The notes under the pieces: generated by a model | What the model saw: only the letters and a program-made list of their open reading frames with translations | The model's database searches: none | Told to the model about the DNA's origin: nothing | In this document: in pieces, positions 15,147-23,343 of the stretch | How the letters are laid out: each line of letters opens with the position of its first letter | Numbering within the stretch: the stretch's first letter is position 1 | Source: Bacteroidota bacterium | GTDB taxonomy: Bacteria; Bacteroidota; Bacteroidia; NS11-12g; UBA955 | Assembly: GCA_030832905.1 (NCBI GenBank) | Contig: JAURIG010000010.1 | Span: forward strand, 1 to 33,194 | Direction: 5' to 3' | DNA length: 33,194 nucleotides | Translations under genes and position numbers: made by a program

Positions 15147-15872
15147 CTACAATAAAGATAATATTTTTTTAAACAATTTTCCGAACCAGGTTTTCAACTT
15201 AAAAAGCAGTTTGTTGTTGTGCCCTTTAACATCAATTCTTTGCACTTTGTAGGGGTGTGCAAGTGGTAATTGATTCAAGCGGTTTCCAATTCTAAAGGCC
15301 ACTGATATATTGGCTGTTTTAAAGGCCTCTTTTAAAGTTGTATAGGCTTGAGGATGGTGTTTAGGAAATTGTCCGTAGGTGTAGGCCCAAGCATTGAGCA
15401 TCGGCAACTCAGCGCATTTTTCTTTGGTGCTTTGAATGTGTTGCAGCCAATCTTTGGGGTCAATTTGCATTAGGTTTTCGTGGGCCAAACTATGATAAGC
15501 AAATTCGGTATACTCAGCCATATCTGCAATCTGTTCATGGCTTAAAAATTGTTGTTGAATGCCATCGTGTTCTGTTTGCTTGTTAATGAAATCAGCTACT
15601 AAGAAAATGCAAAACGGCAATTGCCTAGATTTGAATTCAGGATAAGCCAGCTCAAAATTATCGGCATAACCATCATCAAAAGTAATGAGCAATGCATTCT
15701 TAGGCAAAGTTTTGCCTTTTTCGACATGCGCAATAACATCGCTTAGTTTGACTACTGTAAAGTGCTTTTGAACATAATCAAGTTGCCATTGCAATTGTTC
15801 TACACTCACCGTTAAAAAGTTCCTATGTGTAGGCGAGACTTTATGGTACATTAAGACCCTTAGTTTACCCAT
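15147..15872 (-). CDS. Polysaccharide deacetylase (NodB-like) family protein
   Basis: A 241-residue carbohydrate esterase family 4 protein. The catalytic base and metal aspartate are in ITFDDGYADN (D66, D67), and the second motif HSLAH gives metal ligands H127 and H131. These enzymes remove N- or O-acetyl groups from glycans using a divalent metal. No signal peptide is evident: the N-terminus is MGKLRVLMYHKVS, so it may act in the cytoplasm or on a membrane intermediate. The tail is basic and amphipathic (WFGKLFKKILSLL) and could lie against a membrane. It overlaps the upstream glycosyltransferase by eight bases, so the pair probably acts on the same surface glycan or lipopolysaccharide sugar. 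The substrate is unknown. Confidence 0.9.
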   Translation of the reverse strand: MGKLRVLMYHKVSPTHRNFLTVSVEQLQWQLDYVQKHFTVVKLSDVIAHVEKGKTLPKNALLITFDDGYADNFELAYPEFKSRQLPFCIFLVADFINKQTEHDGIQQQFLSHEQIADMAEYTEFAYHSLAHENLMQIDPKDWLQHIQSTKEKCAELPMLNAWAYTYGQFPKHHPQAYTTLKEAFKTANISVAFRIGNRLNQLPLAHPYKVQRIDVKGHNNKLLFKLKTWFGKLFKKILSLL

Positions 15873-16605
15873 GGTTTAATTGATTGAGTTTAATGTATTT
15901 GAGGGTGTGGTACCAAGCGCTTAGGTATGACCAAGTGAAGCCAGCAGATCCATTTAAGACATTGCCATATACGATATAGTGTTTCAAGAAATAAACAGGG
16001 TATAAAGCATAGCATAACCAAAGTGGCCTGTGCTTGCCTTTTGCTTTAAGTTTTAAAGCCCCTTGTTGCGCGTACTTTTCAAGCTTTTCAAAATAATGCG
16101 CTTTGTCTCTGTAGCTGTAGTGTAAAATACGCCCCTTTAAATGGCCTAATTGCCCATGGTGTTTTACTTTTTCGTGAACAATTGCAGCGTCGAAATTGGC
16201 AGATGTTTTATTGAATAAACGCGTGTGCATGTAACGGCTTTCTTTGCCGTAGTTAAAGACTTTGCCTAAAAATACATGTTGAATAGGGATTTCATAGGCA
16301 TCTGTGTTGGCTTGTGGAGAGAATTGAGTCAACTCCTCAATTAAGGCATCAGATAAATATTCATCGGCATCTATATTCAACACCCATTCATTGAGTGTTT
16401 GTGCCACTGCAAATTGTTTTTGTGGCCCGAAGCCGTCAAAGCTGCGTTTGAAAACCCTTGCATTGAATTGGGTTGCAATTTGAGCCGTCTCATCCGTGCT
16501 GTTGTCGTCAATCAATACGATGTCATTACACCAATGCAGCCTGGGCAATATTTTTTTCAAATTGCTCGCTTCATTTTTGGCGATAATGATCGTAGAGATT
16601 TTCAC
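15865..16605 (-). CDS. Family 2 glycosyltransferase (WaaE/KdtX-like)
   Basis: A 246-residue GT-A fold glycosyltransferase. The nucleotide-binding start is ISTIIIAKNEASNL (3-16), with LIDDNSTDET (31-40) and the metal-binding DAD at 79-81 in LNIDADEYL. Further blocks (YGKESRYMHTRLFNK, HEKVKHHG) resemble the WaaE/KdtX group, which adds a beta-glucosyl unit to the lipopolysaccharide core. A hydrophobic stretch near 195-215 may contact the inner membrane. The start is a GTG at 16605, only four bases downstream of an exact TATCTTTG -7 box. It heads a two-gene operon with the deacetylase, lying directly after the ABC-F gene. A role in core or O-chain assembly is likely; the sugar is not predictable. 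Confidence 0.9.
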   Translation of the reverse strand: MKISTIIIAKNEASNLKKILPRLHWCNDIVLIDDNSTDETAQIATQFNARVFKRSFDGFGPQKQFAVAQTLNEWVLNIDADEYLSDALIEELTQFSPQANTDAYEIPIQHVFLGKVFNYGKESRYMHTRLFNKTSANFDAAIVHEKVKHHGQLGHLKGRILHYSYRDKAHYFEKLEKYAQQGALKLKAKGKHRPLWLCYALYPVYFLKHYIVYGNVLNGSAGFTWSYLSAWYHTLKYIKLNQLNHG

Positions 16606-16609
16606 TACA

Positions 16610-16617
16610 CAAAGATA
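16610..16617 (-). promoter_or_regulatory. -7 box of the glycosyltransferase operon
   Basis: TATCTTTG on the minus strand matches TAnnTTTG exactly and ends four bases before the GTG at 16605. A TTG at 16641-16643 lies 23 bases upstream, slightly long for a -33 spacing. Confidence 0.6.
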
Positions 16618-16621
16618 TTCA

Positions 16622-18484
16622 TTACTCTGATAATATGAGCCAACGCTCAGAGAGTTCGTCTATTTCTAATTGTATCTGCTCTAATTCTTGAGCCCAATTT
16701 AACAAGGCTTGGTGGTCAGCACTGCCAGCATTCATAAGCGTTTGTAATGCCTCCTTTTGAACCTCTAATTGTGGGAGTTTTAGGTCAATTTGTTCCAGTT
16801 CTCTTTGTTCTTTGTAACTGAGTTTCTTTTTAGGACTATTGTTGACTGTTTCTTCAATGGGCAACTTTGCTGTTTCAACTGGTTTTTCTGCAGGTTTTTC
16901 CAAATTGGCATATTGGAGTTTATAGTCAGAATAGTTGCCGTAAAAATCTCTGATAAAGCCTTTGTCTTCGAACACAAATAAATGTTCAACCAATTGGTCC
17001 ATAAAGTATCTATCATGCGACACCAATACAATGCAACCATCATAGTCTTGGAGAAAATCTTCCAAAACGTTTAAGGTATCAATGTCGAGGTCATTGGTTG
17101 GTTCGTCTAAGATTAAAAAATTGGGGTGCTCAATCAGCACTTTTAACAATTGCAAGCGCCTGCGCTCACCGCCACTTAACTTGGCAATTGGCGTGTGTTG
17201 AACAGCCGGTGGGAACAAGAACATATCAAGCAGTTTTGCCACAGTTACTTGTTGTCCTCCACCTAGGGTTACATAGTCTGCGATTTCACTCAACTCTTGA
17301 TGCAGAGTATTGCTGTCTGTGAGGGTATTGCTGTGTTGGGTATAATACCCGATTTTCAAAGTAGGACCATGCACCACATTGCCTTTGTCAGGTTGTATGG
17401 TTTGGGTTAATATGTTCAATAAAGTTGATTTGCCTACACCGTTTTTGCCAATAATGCCTATGCGATCATGCTTTTTAAACAAATAGGTAAAGTCATTGAT
17501 CAAACAACGGTCTTGAAATGATTTGTTGATGTGTTCAAGCTCAATGATTTTATTGCCTAAACGCGCAGACTTAACCGACAAATCTATTTGTTGATTATTG
17601 TGCTCCGCATTGACTTTGTCTTCGAGTTGGTGGTAAGCCTGAATTCTACTTTTTGATTTAGTGCCACGGGCTTTCGGCATGCGGCGCATCCATTCTAATT
17701 CTTTTGATAACAATTGTTTGGCTTTAGCCATTTCAGTTGCTTCAATAGTGGCCCTTGATTGTTTTTTCTCTAAAAAATAGGCGTAGTTACCATGGTGAAT
17801 GTATACTTTGGCTCTATCCAATTCTATAATTTGAGTGGCAACAGCATCTAGGAAATAACGGTCGTGTGTAACCATTATTAAAGAAATGTTGTGAGACTTT
17901 AAATGGTTTTCAAGCCATTCAATGGCTTCAAGATCTAAATGGTTAGTAGGCTCGTCTAATAGTAAAACATCCGGATTTTGTAAGAGCAATTGAGCCAATG
18001 CAACACGTTTTTTTTGCCCTCCACTGAGCTGTTTAGTAGGTGTTTTTAATTGGTGTATGCCGAGTTTGCCTAATATTTGCTCTGCCTTTTTTTCAAAATC
18101 CCAAGCATTGTATTGGTCCATTTGTTCCAATAAACGGCTCATTTCAGCATCAGAAACTGTATCAGACTGCAAGGCTTTATCGTAGGCTTTAACCACTTTA
18201 AACATTGGGTTGTCGTGGTTAAATATACTTTCTTCAACTGTGCTATTAGGATCTAAATCTGGTTCTTGTGCTAAGTAACCTATGCTGCAACCAGTGTGCA
18301 AAGCCACATGCCCATGGTCAGGGATAATATTGCCATTAAGTACCTTTAACAGGGTTGATTTACCGGTGCCATTACTGCCCACCAAGGCTAATTTTTGGCC
18401 AGTTTCAAGCCCAAAGCTAATTTGATTGAATAACCACTTCTCTGAAAAAGCTTTTGAAATTTGATCGGCCGATAACAAGTTCAT
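16622..18484 (-). CDS. uup: ABC-F family ATPase, Uup-like
   Basis: A 620-residue soluble ABC-F protein with two ATP-binding cassettes and no membrane domain. Cassette 1 has Walker A GSNGTGKS (36-43), signature LSGGQ (153-157) and DEPTNHLD (177-184). A linker with a basic RMPKARGTKSKSR segment separates it from cassette 2 (Walker A GKNGVGKS at 346-353, signature LSGGE, DEPTNDLD). A C-terminal coiled-coil of about 80 residues (KKKLSYKEQRELEQ onwards) is the Uup hallmark. ABC-F proteins act on ribosomes or in DNA metabolism; Uup is linked to precise excision of transposons and ribosome-related functions. The gene is monocistronic and nearly leaderless: its -7 box ends nine bases before the ATG. 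It shares the upstream gap with the divergent bestrophin gene. Confidence 0.93.
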   Translation of the reverse strand: MNLLSADQISKAFSEKWLFNQISFGLETGQKLALVGSNGTGKSTLLKVLNGNIIPDHGHVALHTGCSIGYLAQEPDLDPNSTVEESIFNHDNPMFKVVKAYDKALQSDTVSDAEMSRLLEQMDQYNAWDFEKKAEQILGKLGIHQLKTPTKQLSGGQKKRVALAQLLLQNPDVLLLDEPTNHLDLEAIEWLENHLKSHNISLIMVTHDRYFLDAVATQIIELDRAKVYIHHGNYAYFLEKKQSRATIEATEMAKAKQLLSKELEWMRRMPKARGTKSKSRIQAYHQLEDKVNAEHNNQQIDLSVKSARLGNKIIELEHINKSFQDRCLINDFTYLFKKHDRIGIIGKNGVGKSTLLNILTQTIQPDKGNVVHGPTLKIGYYTQHSNTLTDSNTLHQELSEIADYVTLGGGQQVTVAKLLDMFLFPPAVQHTPIAKLSGGERRRLQLLKVLIEHPNFLILDEPTNDLDIDTLNVLEDFLQDYDGCIVLVSHDRYFMDQLVEHLFVFEDKGFIRDFYGNYSDYKLQYANLEKPAEKPVETAKLPIEETVNNSPKKKLSYKEQRELEQIDLKLPQLEVQKEALQTLMNAGSADHQALLNWAQELEQIQLEIDELSERWLILSE

Positions 18485-18493
18485 AATACCCTA

Positions 18494-18501
18494 CAAATTT
18501 A
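18494..18501 (-). promoter_or_regulatory. -7 box of the ABC-F gene
   Basis: TAAATTTG on the minus strand is an exact TAnnTTTG match, nine bases before the ATG at 18484. No good -33 box is visible 19-21 bases upstream. Confidence 0.55.
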
Positions 18502-18532
18502 ATTGATTAATCGTTGATATTCAGAATTTAGC

Positions 18533-18564
18533 TTTGGATTTAAGGCTTAAACCCTTGATTTTTG
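18533..18564 (+). promoter_or_regulatory. Promoter of the bestrophin gene
   Basis: TTTG (18533-18536), a 20-base spacer and GATTTTTG (18557-18564, 7 of 8 matches to TAnnTTTG) precede the ATG at 18569 by four bases. Confidence 0.65.
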
Positions 18565-18568
18565 TAGT

Positions 18569-19432
18569 ATGGTAATTTATAATCCCAAAGATTGGTGGAA
18601 GTTGATTTTTAGTTTCCACAAGAGTGATACCTTTAGAATCACTTTGCCAGGAATTGTTGGTATTGCTGTATATACAGCAATCATAGTTTATTCTGAGGTT
18701 GAAATTTTTCACTTGTCTTTTAAAAATACCACCAATATTCATGCTTTGGTCGGTTTTGCCTTGTCTATGTTGTTAGTATTTAGAACAAATTCCGCCTATG
18801 ACAGATGGTGGGAAGGTCGCAAAGCTTGGGGTGGATTTGTTAACAGTTCTCGCAATTTTGCATTTAAAATTAGCGCCTATTTGAAAAACGATGAGCAAAA
18901 ACAATACATTCATTTTTTACTTCAAAATTATTTTATAGCAGTCAAAGAACATTTAAGAGATGGGGTTCAATTCGATGAATTAATTGCACATGGTCAATAC
19001 CAGCCTGAAGTGTTAATACATGAGGGTCATGTGCCAAATCACATTATGCATATGCTGTTTAAAGCCATTCATGCGTCTCATCAAAAAGGAGAGTTAACGG
19101 ATCATCAACTATTATTATTGAATTCTGAACTGCAGTCTTTTACAGATAACCTAGGGGTTTGTGAAAGGATTAAAAAAACACCTATTCCTTATTCTTATAA
19201 TTTGTTTTTAAAAAAGATGATTTTCATCTACATTGCCTCAATGCCATTCGGTTTTGCTATGGATTTTGGTTATTGGTCTGTTCTCATTATTGCTTTTATT
19301 TTTTATGTATTTGCCAGTATTGAGTTGCTTGCTGAGGAAATTGAAGATCCTTTTGGGAATGATGCCAATGATTTACCAACCAATGATTTGACTCAAGGCA
19401 TCCGTAATAATTTAAAGCAAATTCTTTCATAA
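18569..19432 (+). CDS. Bestrophin-family (UPF0187) ion channel
   Basis: A 287-residue membrane protein of the bacterial bestrophin family, which form pentameric anion or cation channels. The start MVIYNPKDWWKLIFSFHKS and the signature RTNSAYDRWWEGRKAWG (about residues 72-88) identify the family. Hydrophobic segments at about 30-47, 55-70, 212-230 and 232-250 match the four-helix layout. The short C-terminal tail (EEIEDPFGNDANDLPTNDL) is the conserved post-helix belt segment of bacterial members. It is followed ten bases later by the LtaS-like gene. The start sits four bases after a -7 box, so the mRNA may be leaderless. Ion selectivity cannot be predicted. Confidence 0.92.
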   Translation: MVIYNPKDWWKLIFSFHKSDTFRITLPGIVGIAVYTAIIVYSEVEIFHLSFKNTTNIHALVGFALSMLLVFRTNSAYDRWWEGRKAWGGFVNSSRNFAFKISAYLKNDEQKQYIHFLLQNYFIAVKEHLRDGVQFDELIAHGQYQPEVLIHEGHVPNHIMHMLFKAIHASHQKGELTDHQLLLLNSELQSFTDNLGVCERIKKTPIPYSYNLFLKKMIFIYIASMPFGFAMDFGYWSVLIIAFIFYVFASIELLAEEIEDPFGNDANDLPTNDLTQGIRNNLKQILS

Positions 19433-19442
19433 GGTTTTACTT

Positions 19443-21284
19443 TTGAAACGCTTCTATTATCTACTTGTAATTAGTGTACTTTTTATCTTGGGCTTCCAGG
19501 CTTCAAGATTGTATTTTATACTTTACCATTTAAGTGTATTTGATGAAGGTTGCTTTATGAGCTTTTTGCGCTCCGCTTGGCATGGCTTCAGCATGGACTT
19601 GTCTGCTACAGCTTATTGTGTATTGCCCTTGTTTCTGATGATGGTGGTTGAATACATCATTAAGATGCCTTTGTCGGTAAAATGGTATCAACTCATTATC
19701 GGCTTAGAATTAACACTTATTGCCTCTATCACCATTGTCGATGCAGAATTGTATTTGCATTGGGGCAATCGATTTAACAATCAAATTTTGGTTTATGCAT
19801 CTCATCCTAAAGAGATGCTTTTGTCTGCTGGTTCAGCCAATTGGTTCAAAAGTATAAGCATGGGATTCGTATTAGCCCTTGTCTTTTTGGGTATTTACAA
19901 ATCACTCATTAAAAACATACAACGCCCAATGGCCTATTCATGGCAATATGCAGTTGTTACGGTGTTTTGTATGGGGCTTAACTTTATAGCTTTGAGAGGA
20001 GGAATTGGGGTAAGCACAATGAGTCCTTCAAGGGCCATCTATGATCAGAAGTCTATTAATAATGCGGCGGCTTTGAATGCTTTTTGGAACGCCTTGTACT
20101 ATTGTTTCAATGATGCCAATACTTTGTATGGTGATGGGTTTAAGGTTGCGACTTCTGAAAGCGCCAAACAATACCTTGATTCAGCGTGCACAGCCTATTC
20201 AGATACATTGCATATTTGCAACCTTAAGCAACCGAATATACTGCTGATTATGCTTGAGAGTTTTACAGCTTCTGCTAGTCAATTGTATACAGGGCACAAC
20301 CAACTGACACCTAATCTTGATGCTTATGCCCAACAACATTTAGCCTTTATGAATTGCTATGCTTCAGGTGATAGAACAGATAAAGGATTAGTGGCCATCA
20401 ACAGTGGTTATCCGGCTCAGCCCTTGTCTTCAATTATTATTTTTCCTGATAAGGTGGCAAAACTAAATAGTTTGTCCAAACAGTTGAAAGGGAATGGTTA
20501 TAGCACAGCTTTTGTGTATGGCGGTGATGCTGATTTTGCTTCCATGAAATCGTATTGTGTTATGCAAGGTTTTCAGCAAATTTTTGATAAGCGAGCCTTT
20601 GCTTCTGATGAGTTAAACAGCAAATGGGGTGCCCACGATGGCGTTATGTTCTCAAAAACTTTAAAGGTCATCAATGGTTTGCCAAAGCCGTTTTATACTT
20701 TAGGTTTAACCTTGAGTAGTCATGAGCCTTTTGATGTGCCATACACCTCTAAAGTACTTCGAAAAGGAACGGATCAATACGCTTTTAAAAATGCCATTGA
20801 ATACACAGATTATGAATTGGGTTTGTTTCTAAAAGCCTGCGAGCAAGCGCCATGGTATGATTCGACTTTAATCGTTTTAGTGGCGGATCATGGCCACGAT
20901 ATAGGCGTGCCCAATGTTGAGTTTTTTGGCAAAGAAAAATTTCACATTCCTATGGTGATTGGTGGTGGAGCGCTTAATCCTCAATACAAAGGCAAAGCGC
21001 TTGATCAATATGTTTCTCAAACTATTTTACCTAGTCTTTTGTTGAAAGCTATGCATCAATCGGTACAGGGTTTTGAGTGGCAAACTGCTGCGACAGATCC
21101 GACTGGGTTTGCTCAATTTCATTATAACAATGGCTTTGGAAGAATTAGCCAATCAGGTTTTTTGTCTTATTACAATGAGAATCATACTTATGGTTTTAAG
21201 GGGGATTCTTCAAAATTGCAAGCATGTGTTAGGCAGGGTGTTTTGTATCAACAAGCTTTGATTGATGATTTCATTCAAAAATAA
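19443..21284 (+). CDS. LtaS-like membrane sulfatase-fold transferase
   Basis: A 613-residue protein with about five N-terminal transmembrane helices (within residues 1-190) and a C-terminal alkaline-phosphatase/sulfatase-fold domain (from about 260). Active-site features match the lipoteichoic acid synthase group: E272 in LMLESF, the nucleophile threonine T312 in SGDRTDKG, WGAHDG and the metal-binding DHGH (D482-H485). In Gram-negative Bacteroidota such enzymes probably transfer phosphoethanolamine or phosphoglycerol groups onto envelope glycans or lipids; the substrate is unknown. The start is a TTG at 19443, needed to keep the first membrane helix, ten bases after the bestrophin stop. The promoter of the next gene begins directly at its TAA. 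Confidence 0.9.
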   Translation: MKRFYYLLVISVLFILGFQASRLYFILYHLSVFDEGCFMSFLRSAWHGFSMDLSATAYCVLPLFLMMVVEYIIKMPLSVKWYQLIIGLELTLIASITIVDAELYLHWGNRFNNQILVYASHPKEMLLSAGSANWFKSISMGFVLALVFLGIYKSLIKNIQRPMAYSWQYAVVTVFCMGLNFIALRGGIGVSTMSPSRAIYDQKSINNAAALNAFWNALYYCFNDANTLYGDGFKVATSESAKQYLDSACTAYSDTLHICNLKQPNILLIMLESFTASASQLYTGHNQLTPNLDAYAQQHLAFMNCYASGDRTDKGLVAINSGYPAQPLSSIIIFPDKVAKLNSLSKQLKGNGYSTAFVYGGDADFASMKSYCVMQGFQQIFDKRAFASDELNSKWGAHDGVMFSKTLKVINGLPKPFYTLGLTLSSHEPFDVPYTSKVLRKGTDQYAFKNAIEYTDYELGLFLKACEQAPWYDSTLIVLVADHGHDIGVPNVEFFGKEKFHIPMVIGGGALNPQYKGKALDQYVSQTILPSLLLKAMHQSVQGFEWQTAATDPTGFAQFHYNNGFGRISQSGFLSYYNENHTYGFKGDSSKLQACVRQGVLYQQALIDDFIQK

Positions 21285-21292
21285 TATCTTTG
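21262..21292 (+). promoter_or_regulatory. Promoter of the small membrane protein-LytS-LytTR operon
   Basis: TTG at 21262-21264, a 20-base spacer and an exact TATCTTTG -7 box (21285-21292) precede the ATG at 21300 by seven bases. The -7 box starts on the base after the stop codon of the LtaS-like gene. Confidence 0.65.
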
Positions 21293-21299
21293 ATTAAAT

Positions 21300-21518
21300 A
21301 TGATAGGTCAACGTTGGGTGCAAAAAAAATGGTTTCCATGGGCTTTTGTGGTCTTATTGCTATGCTTAAACATAGTGGCTTTTCAATTTACCCAAGCATA
21401 TTTTACCCAAGTGTCTGAATTGACTGAGGAGGTAAAAGTGGAGCAAAGTGTTTTGGGCGAAAAGGGTAACATTATTGAGTGGGCCAAACAAATCCTTAGA
21501 TTTTTAAGAAATCCATAA
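21300..21518 (+). CDS. Small single-helix membrane protein, unknown function
   Basis: A 72-residue protein I do not recognise. A basic N-terminus (R5, K9, K10) is followed by one hydrophobic helix at about 12-30. An acidic segment follows (SELTEEVKVEQ), then a C-terminal amphipathic stretch (NIIEWAKQILRFLRNP). Positive-inside logic would place the N-terminus in the cytoplasm and the rest in the periplasm. It is real on three grounds: a full promoter lies just upstream, its TAA overlaps the next ATG in a TAATG junction, and it is in the same operon as a LytS-type kinase and a LytTR regulator. A role as an accessory of the kinase is inferred. Confidence 0.8.
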   Translation: MIGQRWVQKKWFPWAFVVLLLCLNIVAFQFTQAYFTQVSELTEEVKVEQSVLGEKGNIIEWAKQILRFLRNP

Positions 21519-22570
21519 TGCACCAAGCCATTAGCGATACCGTCAAAACACTGTACAAGTATAGAATTCACCATTTGGTGTTTTGGGTATTGTATTTGTT
21601 GATGTGGATGGCCTTGATTGGTCCTGAACCGACATGGAGAAGCACATTCGTGAGTACTTTTGTGGTGTTGTTCTTTCACATTGCTTTAAGTTATTTTAAT
21701 AATTATTTATTGATAGAATGGTTTTTGTTTAGGCGGAAATATTTAGCCTATTTCACTGGCTTATTGTTATCTATTGTATTGACTTGTTACCCTTTGGCGA
21801 TTGTGTCTTACAAGGTCATTACAAGGGATTCTGATAGTATTGCGAGTATCTGGAGTATGCAGTTCTTTATCTATAATGGACTGTTTTTATTGTTCACTGT
21901 GTTGCTTTCAGCTTCCGTTAAATTGTTTAGGAATTGGTACATCAAAGAGCAGAGTAACAATGTACTTCAAAAGTTAAATGTTGAGAATGAATTGCGTTTT
22001 TTGAAGTCTCAAATCAATCCTCATTTCTTATTTAATAACTTAAATAATTTGTATGCGCTTACACTCAAACATTCTGAGTTAGCACCAGATGTTGTGCTTA
22101 AGTTGGCCAATATTTTAAGGTATGGATTGTACGAGAGTCAAAAGCAAAAGGTCTTGATTGATGATGACATCCAATTTGTGAAAGATTATATTGAATTGGA
22201 GAAGCTCAGATTAGGCGATAGAGCAGATGTGCACTTAGAGGTGAATGGGTCTGGTTTTGGTGTTTTGATAGAGCCTTTATTGTTTATTAATTATATTGAG
22301 AATGCGTTTAAGCATGGCGCTAATCCTAGTATAGGTAAGGCTAGGATTGATATTAACTACACAATAGATGCTGCCAAGCAGGAATTGCATTTTAAAATCA
22401 GCAATCAACTACCCAAGGTGCTGAATACCATAGAGCAACAGAAAGTGGGCGGCATTGGTCTGAAAAATGTAGAAACCCGTCTGAATATTTTGTACCCGGG
22501 TAAACACCTGCTTAACATTGAGCAAGCAAATCAAATTTATACAGTTTATTTAACCCTACAATTATCATGA
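21518..22570 (+). CDS. LytS-family sensor histidine kinase
   Basis: A 350-residue membrane histidine kinase of the LytS/YehU (His_kinase) type. Four transmembrane helices occupy about 18-36, 43-62, 76-98 and 115-133 with hardly any extracytoplasmic domain. A coiled linker leads to the phosphorylation motif INPHFLFNNLNNLYAL, with H169 as phosphoacceptor, and to an ATPase domain with NYIENAFKHGANP (N box) and GGIGLKN (G box). Such kinases autophosphorylate and pass the phosphate to a partner regulator, here the LytTR protein that overlaps by four bases (ATGA). Because the sensor has no large ligand domain, the signal may be membrane state or the coupled small protein. Confidence 0.94.
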   Translation: MHQAISDTVKTLYKYRIHHLVFWVLYLLMWMALIGPEPTWRSTFVSTFVVLFFHIALSYFNNYLLIEWFLFRRKYLAYFTGLLLSIVLTCYPLAIVSYKVITRDSDSIASIWSMQFFIYNGLFLLFTVLLSASVKLFRNWYIKEQSNNVLQKLNVENELRFLKSQINPHFLFNNLNNLYALTLKHSELAPDVVLKLANILRYGLYESQKQKVLIDDDIQFVKDYIELEKLRLGDRADVHLEVNGSGFGVLIEPLLFINYIENAFKHGANPSIGKARIDINYTIDAAKQELHFKISNQLPKVLNTIEQQKVGGIGLKNVETRLNILYPGKHLLNIEQANQIYTVYLTLQLS

Positions 22571-23286
22571 GTAAAGTCTTAACCTGCATGGCCATTGACG
22601 ACGAACCATTGGCGCTCGAAATCATTGAAGCCCATATTCAAAAATGCCCTGAATTAAAGCTGATAGCCAAGTGTTCAAATGCCATTGAGGCTTCAGAATG
22701 TTTAAAACAAGAACAACCTGACTTGATTTTTTGTGATATTCAAATGCCTGAGATCAGTGGTTTGGAATTCACAAAGTCTATTCAAGATTCGGGTATTCCG
22801 GTAGTATTTACTACAGCTTATACGGAGTATGCGGTTGAAGCTTTTGCCCTTGATGCATTAGATTATTTATTAAAACCTATTGCCCTTGATCGTTTTAAAA
22901 AGACCGTTGAGCGAGCTGAAGAATACTATGCCATCAAACACCAAGCAGAGCAGCCTAAAGCGGAAATGGGTGAGGGACATATGTTTGTAAAAGCGGATTC
23001 TAAAATGGTTAAAATCAATTACGATGACATTCATTATGTAGAAGCTTTTGCTGATTATGTAAAGATTTACATTTCTGAAGACAAACGCATTGTGACTTTG
23101 CAGACCATGAAAAACATGGAACAAAGTTTACCTGCCAATAAATTTGCTAGAGTGCACCGCTCCTATATTGTTGCGATTGATAGGGTAGAAGCTATTGGCG
23201 CCCATGAGGTTAAGATTGGCAATAAAATGATACCACTAGGTAAGAATTACAAAGAGGCCTTTGCCCAGACCATGAAATTAAAGTAA
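22567..23286 (+). CDS. LytTR-family response regulator
   Basis: A 239-residue two-domain regulator. The receiver domain (1-~120) has the acidic pocket D11-D12, phosphoacceptor D57 in FCDIQMPE, T/S in FTTAYTEYA and the conserved lysine in YLLKPI. The LytTR DNA-binding domain (about 140-239) contains MVKINYDDIHYVEA, TMKNMEQSL and the RVHRSYIV block, all family features. LytTR proteins bind direct repeats upstream of their targets; in Bacteroidota they often control surface or carbohydrate-related genes. It closes the three-gene operon and ends at a strong bidirectional terminator. The target genes are unknown, but the operon is separated from the surface protein at 23344 only by that terminator. 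Confidence 0.95.
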   Translation: MSKVLTCMAIDDEPLALEIIEAHIQKCPELKLIAKCSNAIEASECLKQEQPDLIFCDIQMPEISGLEFTKSIQDSGIPVVFTTAYTEYAVEAFALDALDYLLKPIALDRFKKTVERAEEYYAIKHQAEQPKAEMGEGHMFVKADSKMVKINYDDIHYVEAFADYVKIYISEDKRIVTLQTMKNMEQSLPANKFARVHRSYIVAIDRVEAIGAHEVKIGNKMIPLGKNYKEAFAQTMKLK

Positions 23287-23288
23287 AC

Positions 23289-23321
23289 AAAAAAGGGTGA
23301 AGAAAACTTCACCCTTTTTTT
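23289..23321. terminator. Bidirectional intrinsic terminator
   Basis: AAAAAAGGGTGAAG and CTTCACCCTTTTTT form a 14-base perfect stem around an AAAA loop. Runs of six or more T on either strand let it end both the LytTR operon (plus) and the surface protein gene (minus). Confidence 0.93.
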
Positions 23322-23343
23322 ATGCTAAGCAGGTTGTGATAGA

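Noticed and set aside
21383-21679. 98-codon minus-strand open frame over the small membrane protein and kinase start
   Set aside because: The plus-strand genes have a promoter and translational coupling; the minus frame has neither and crosses two genes.
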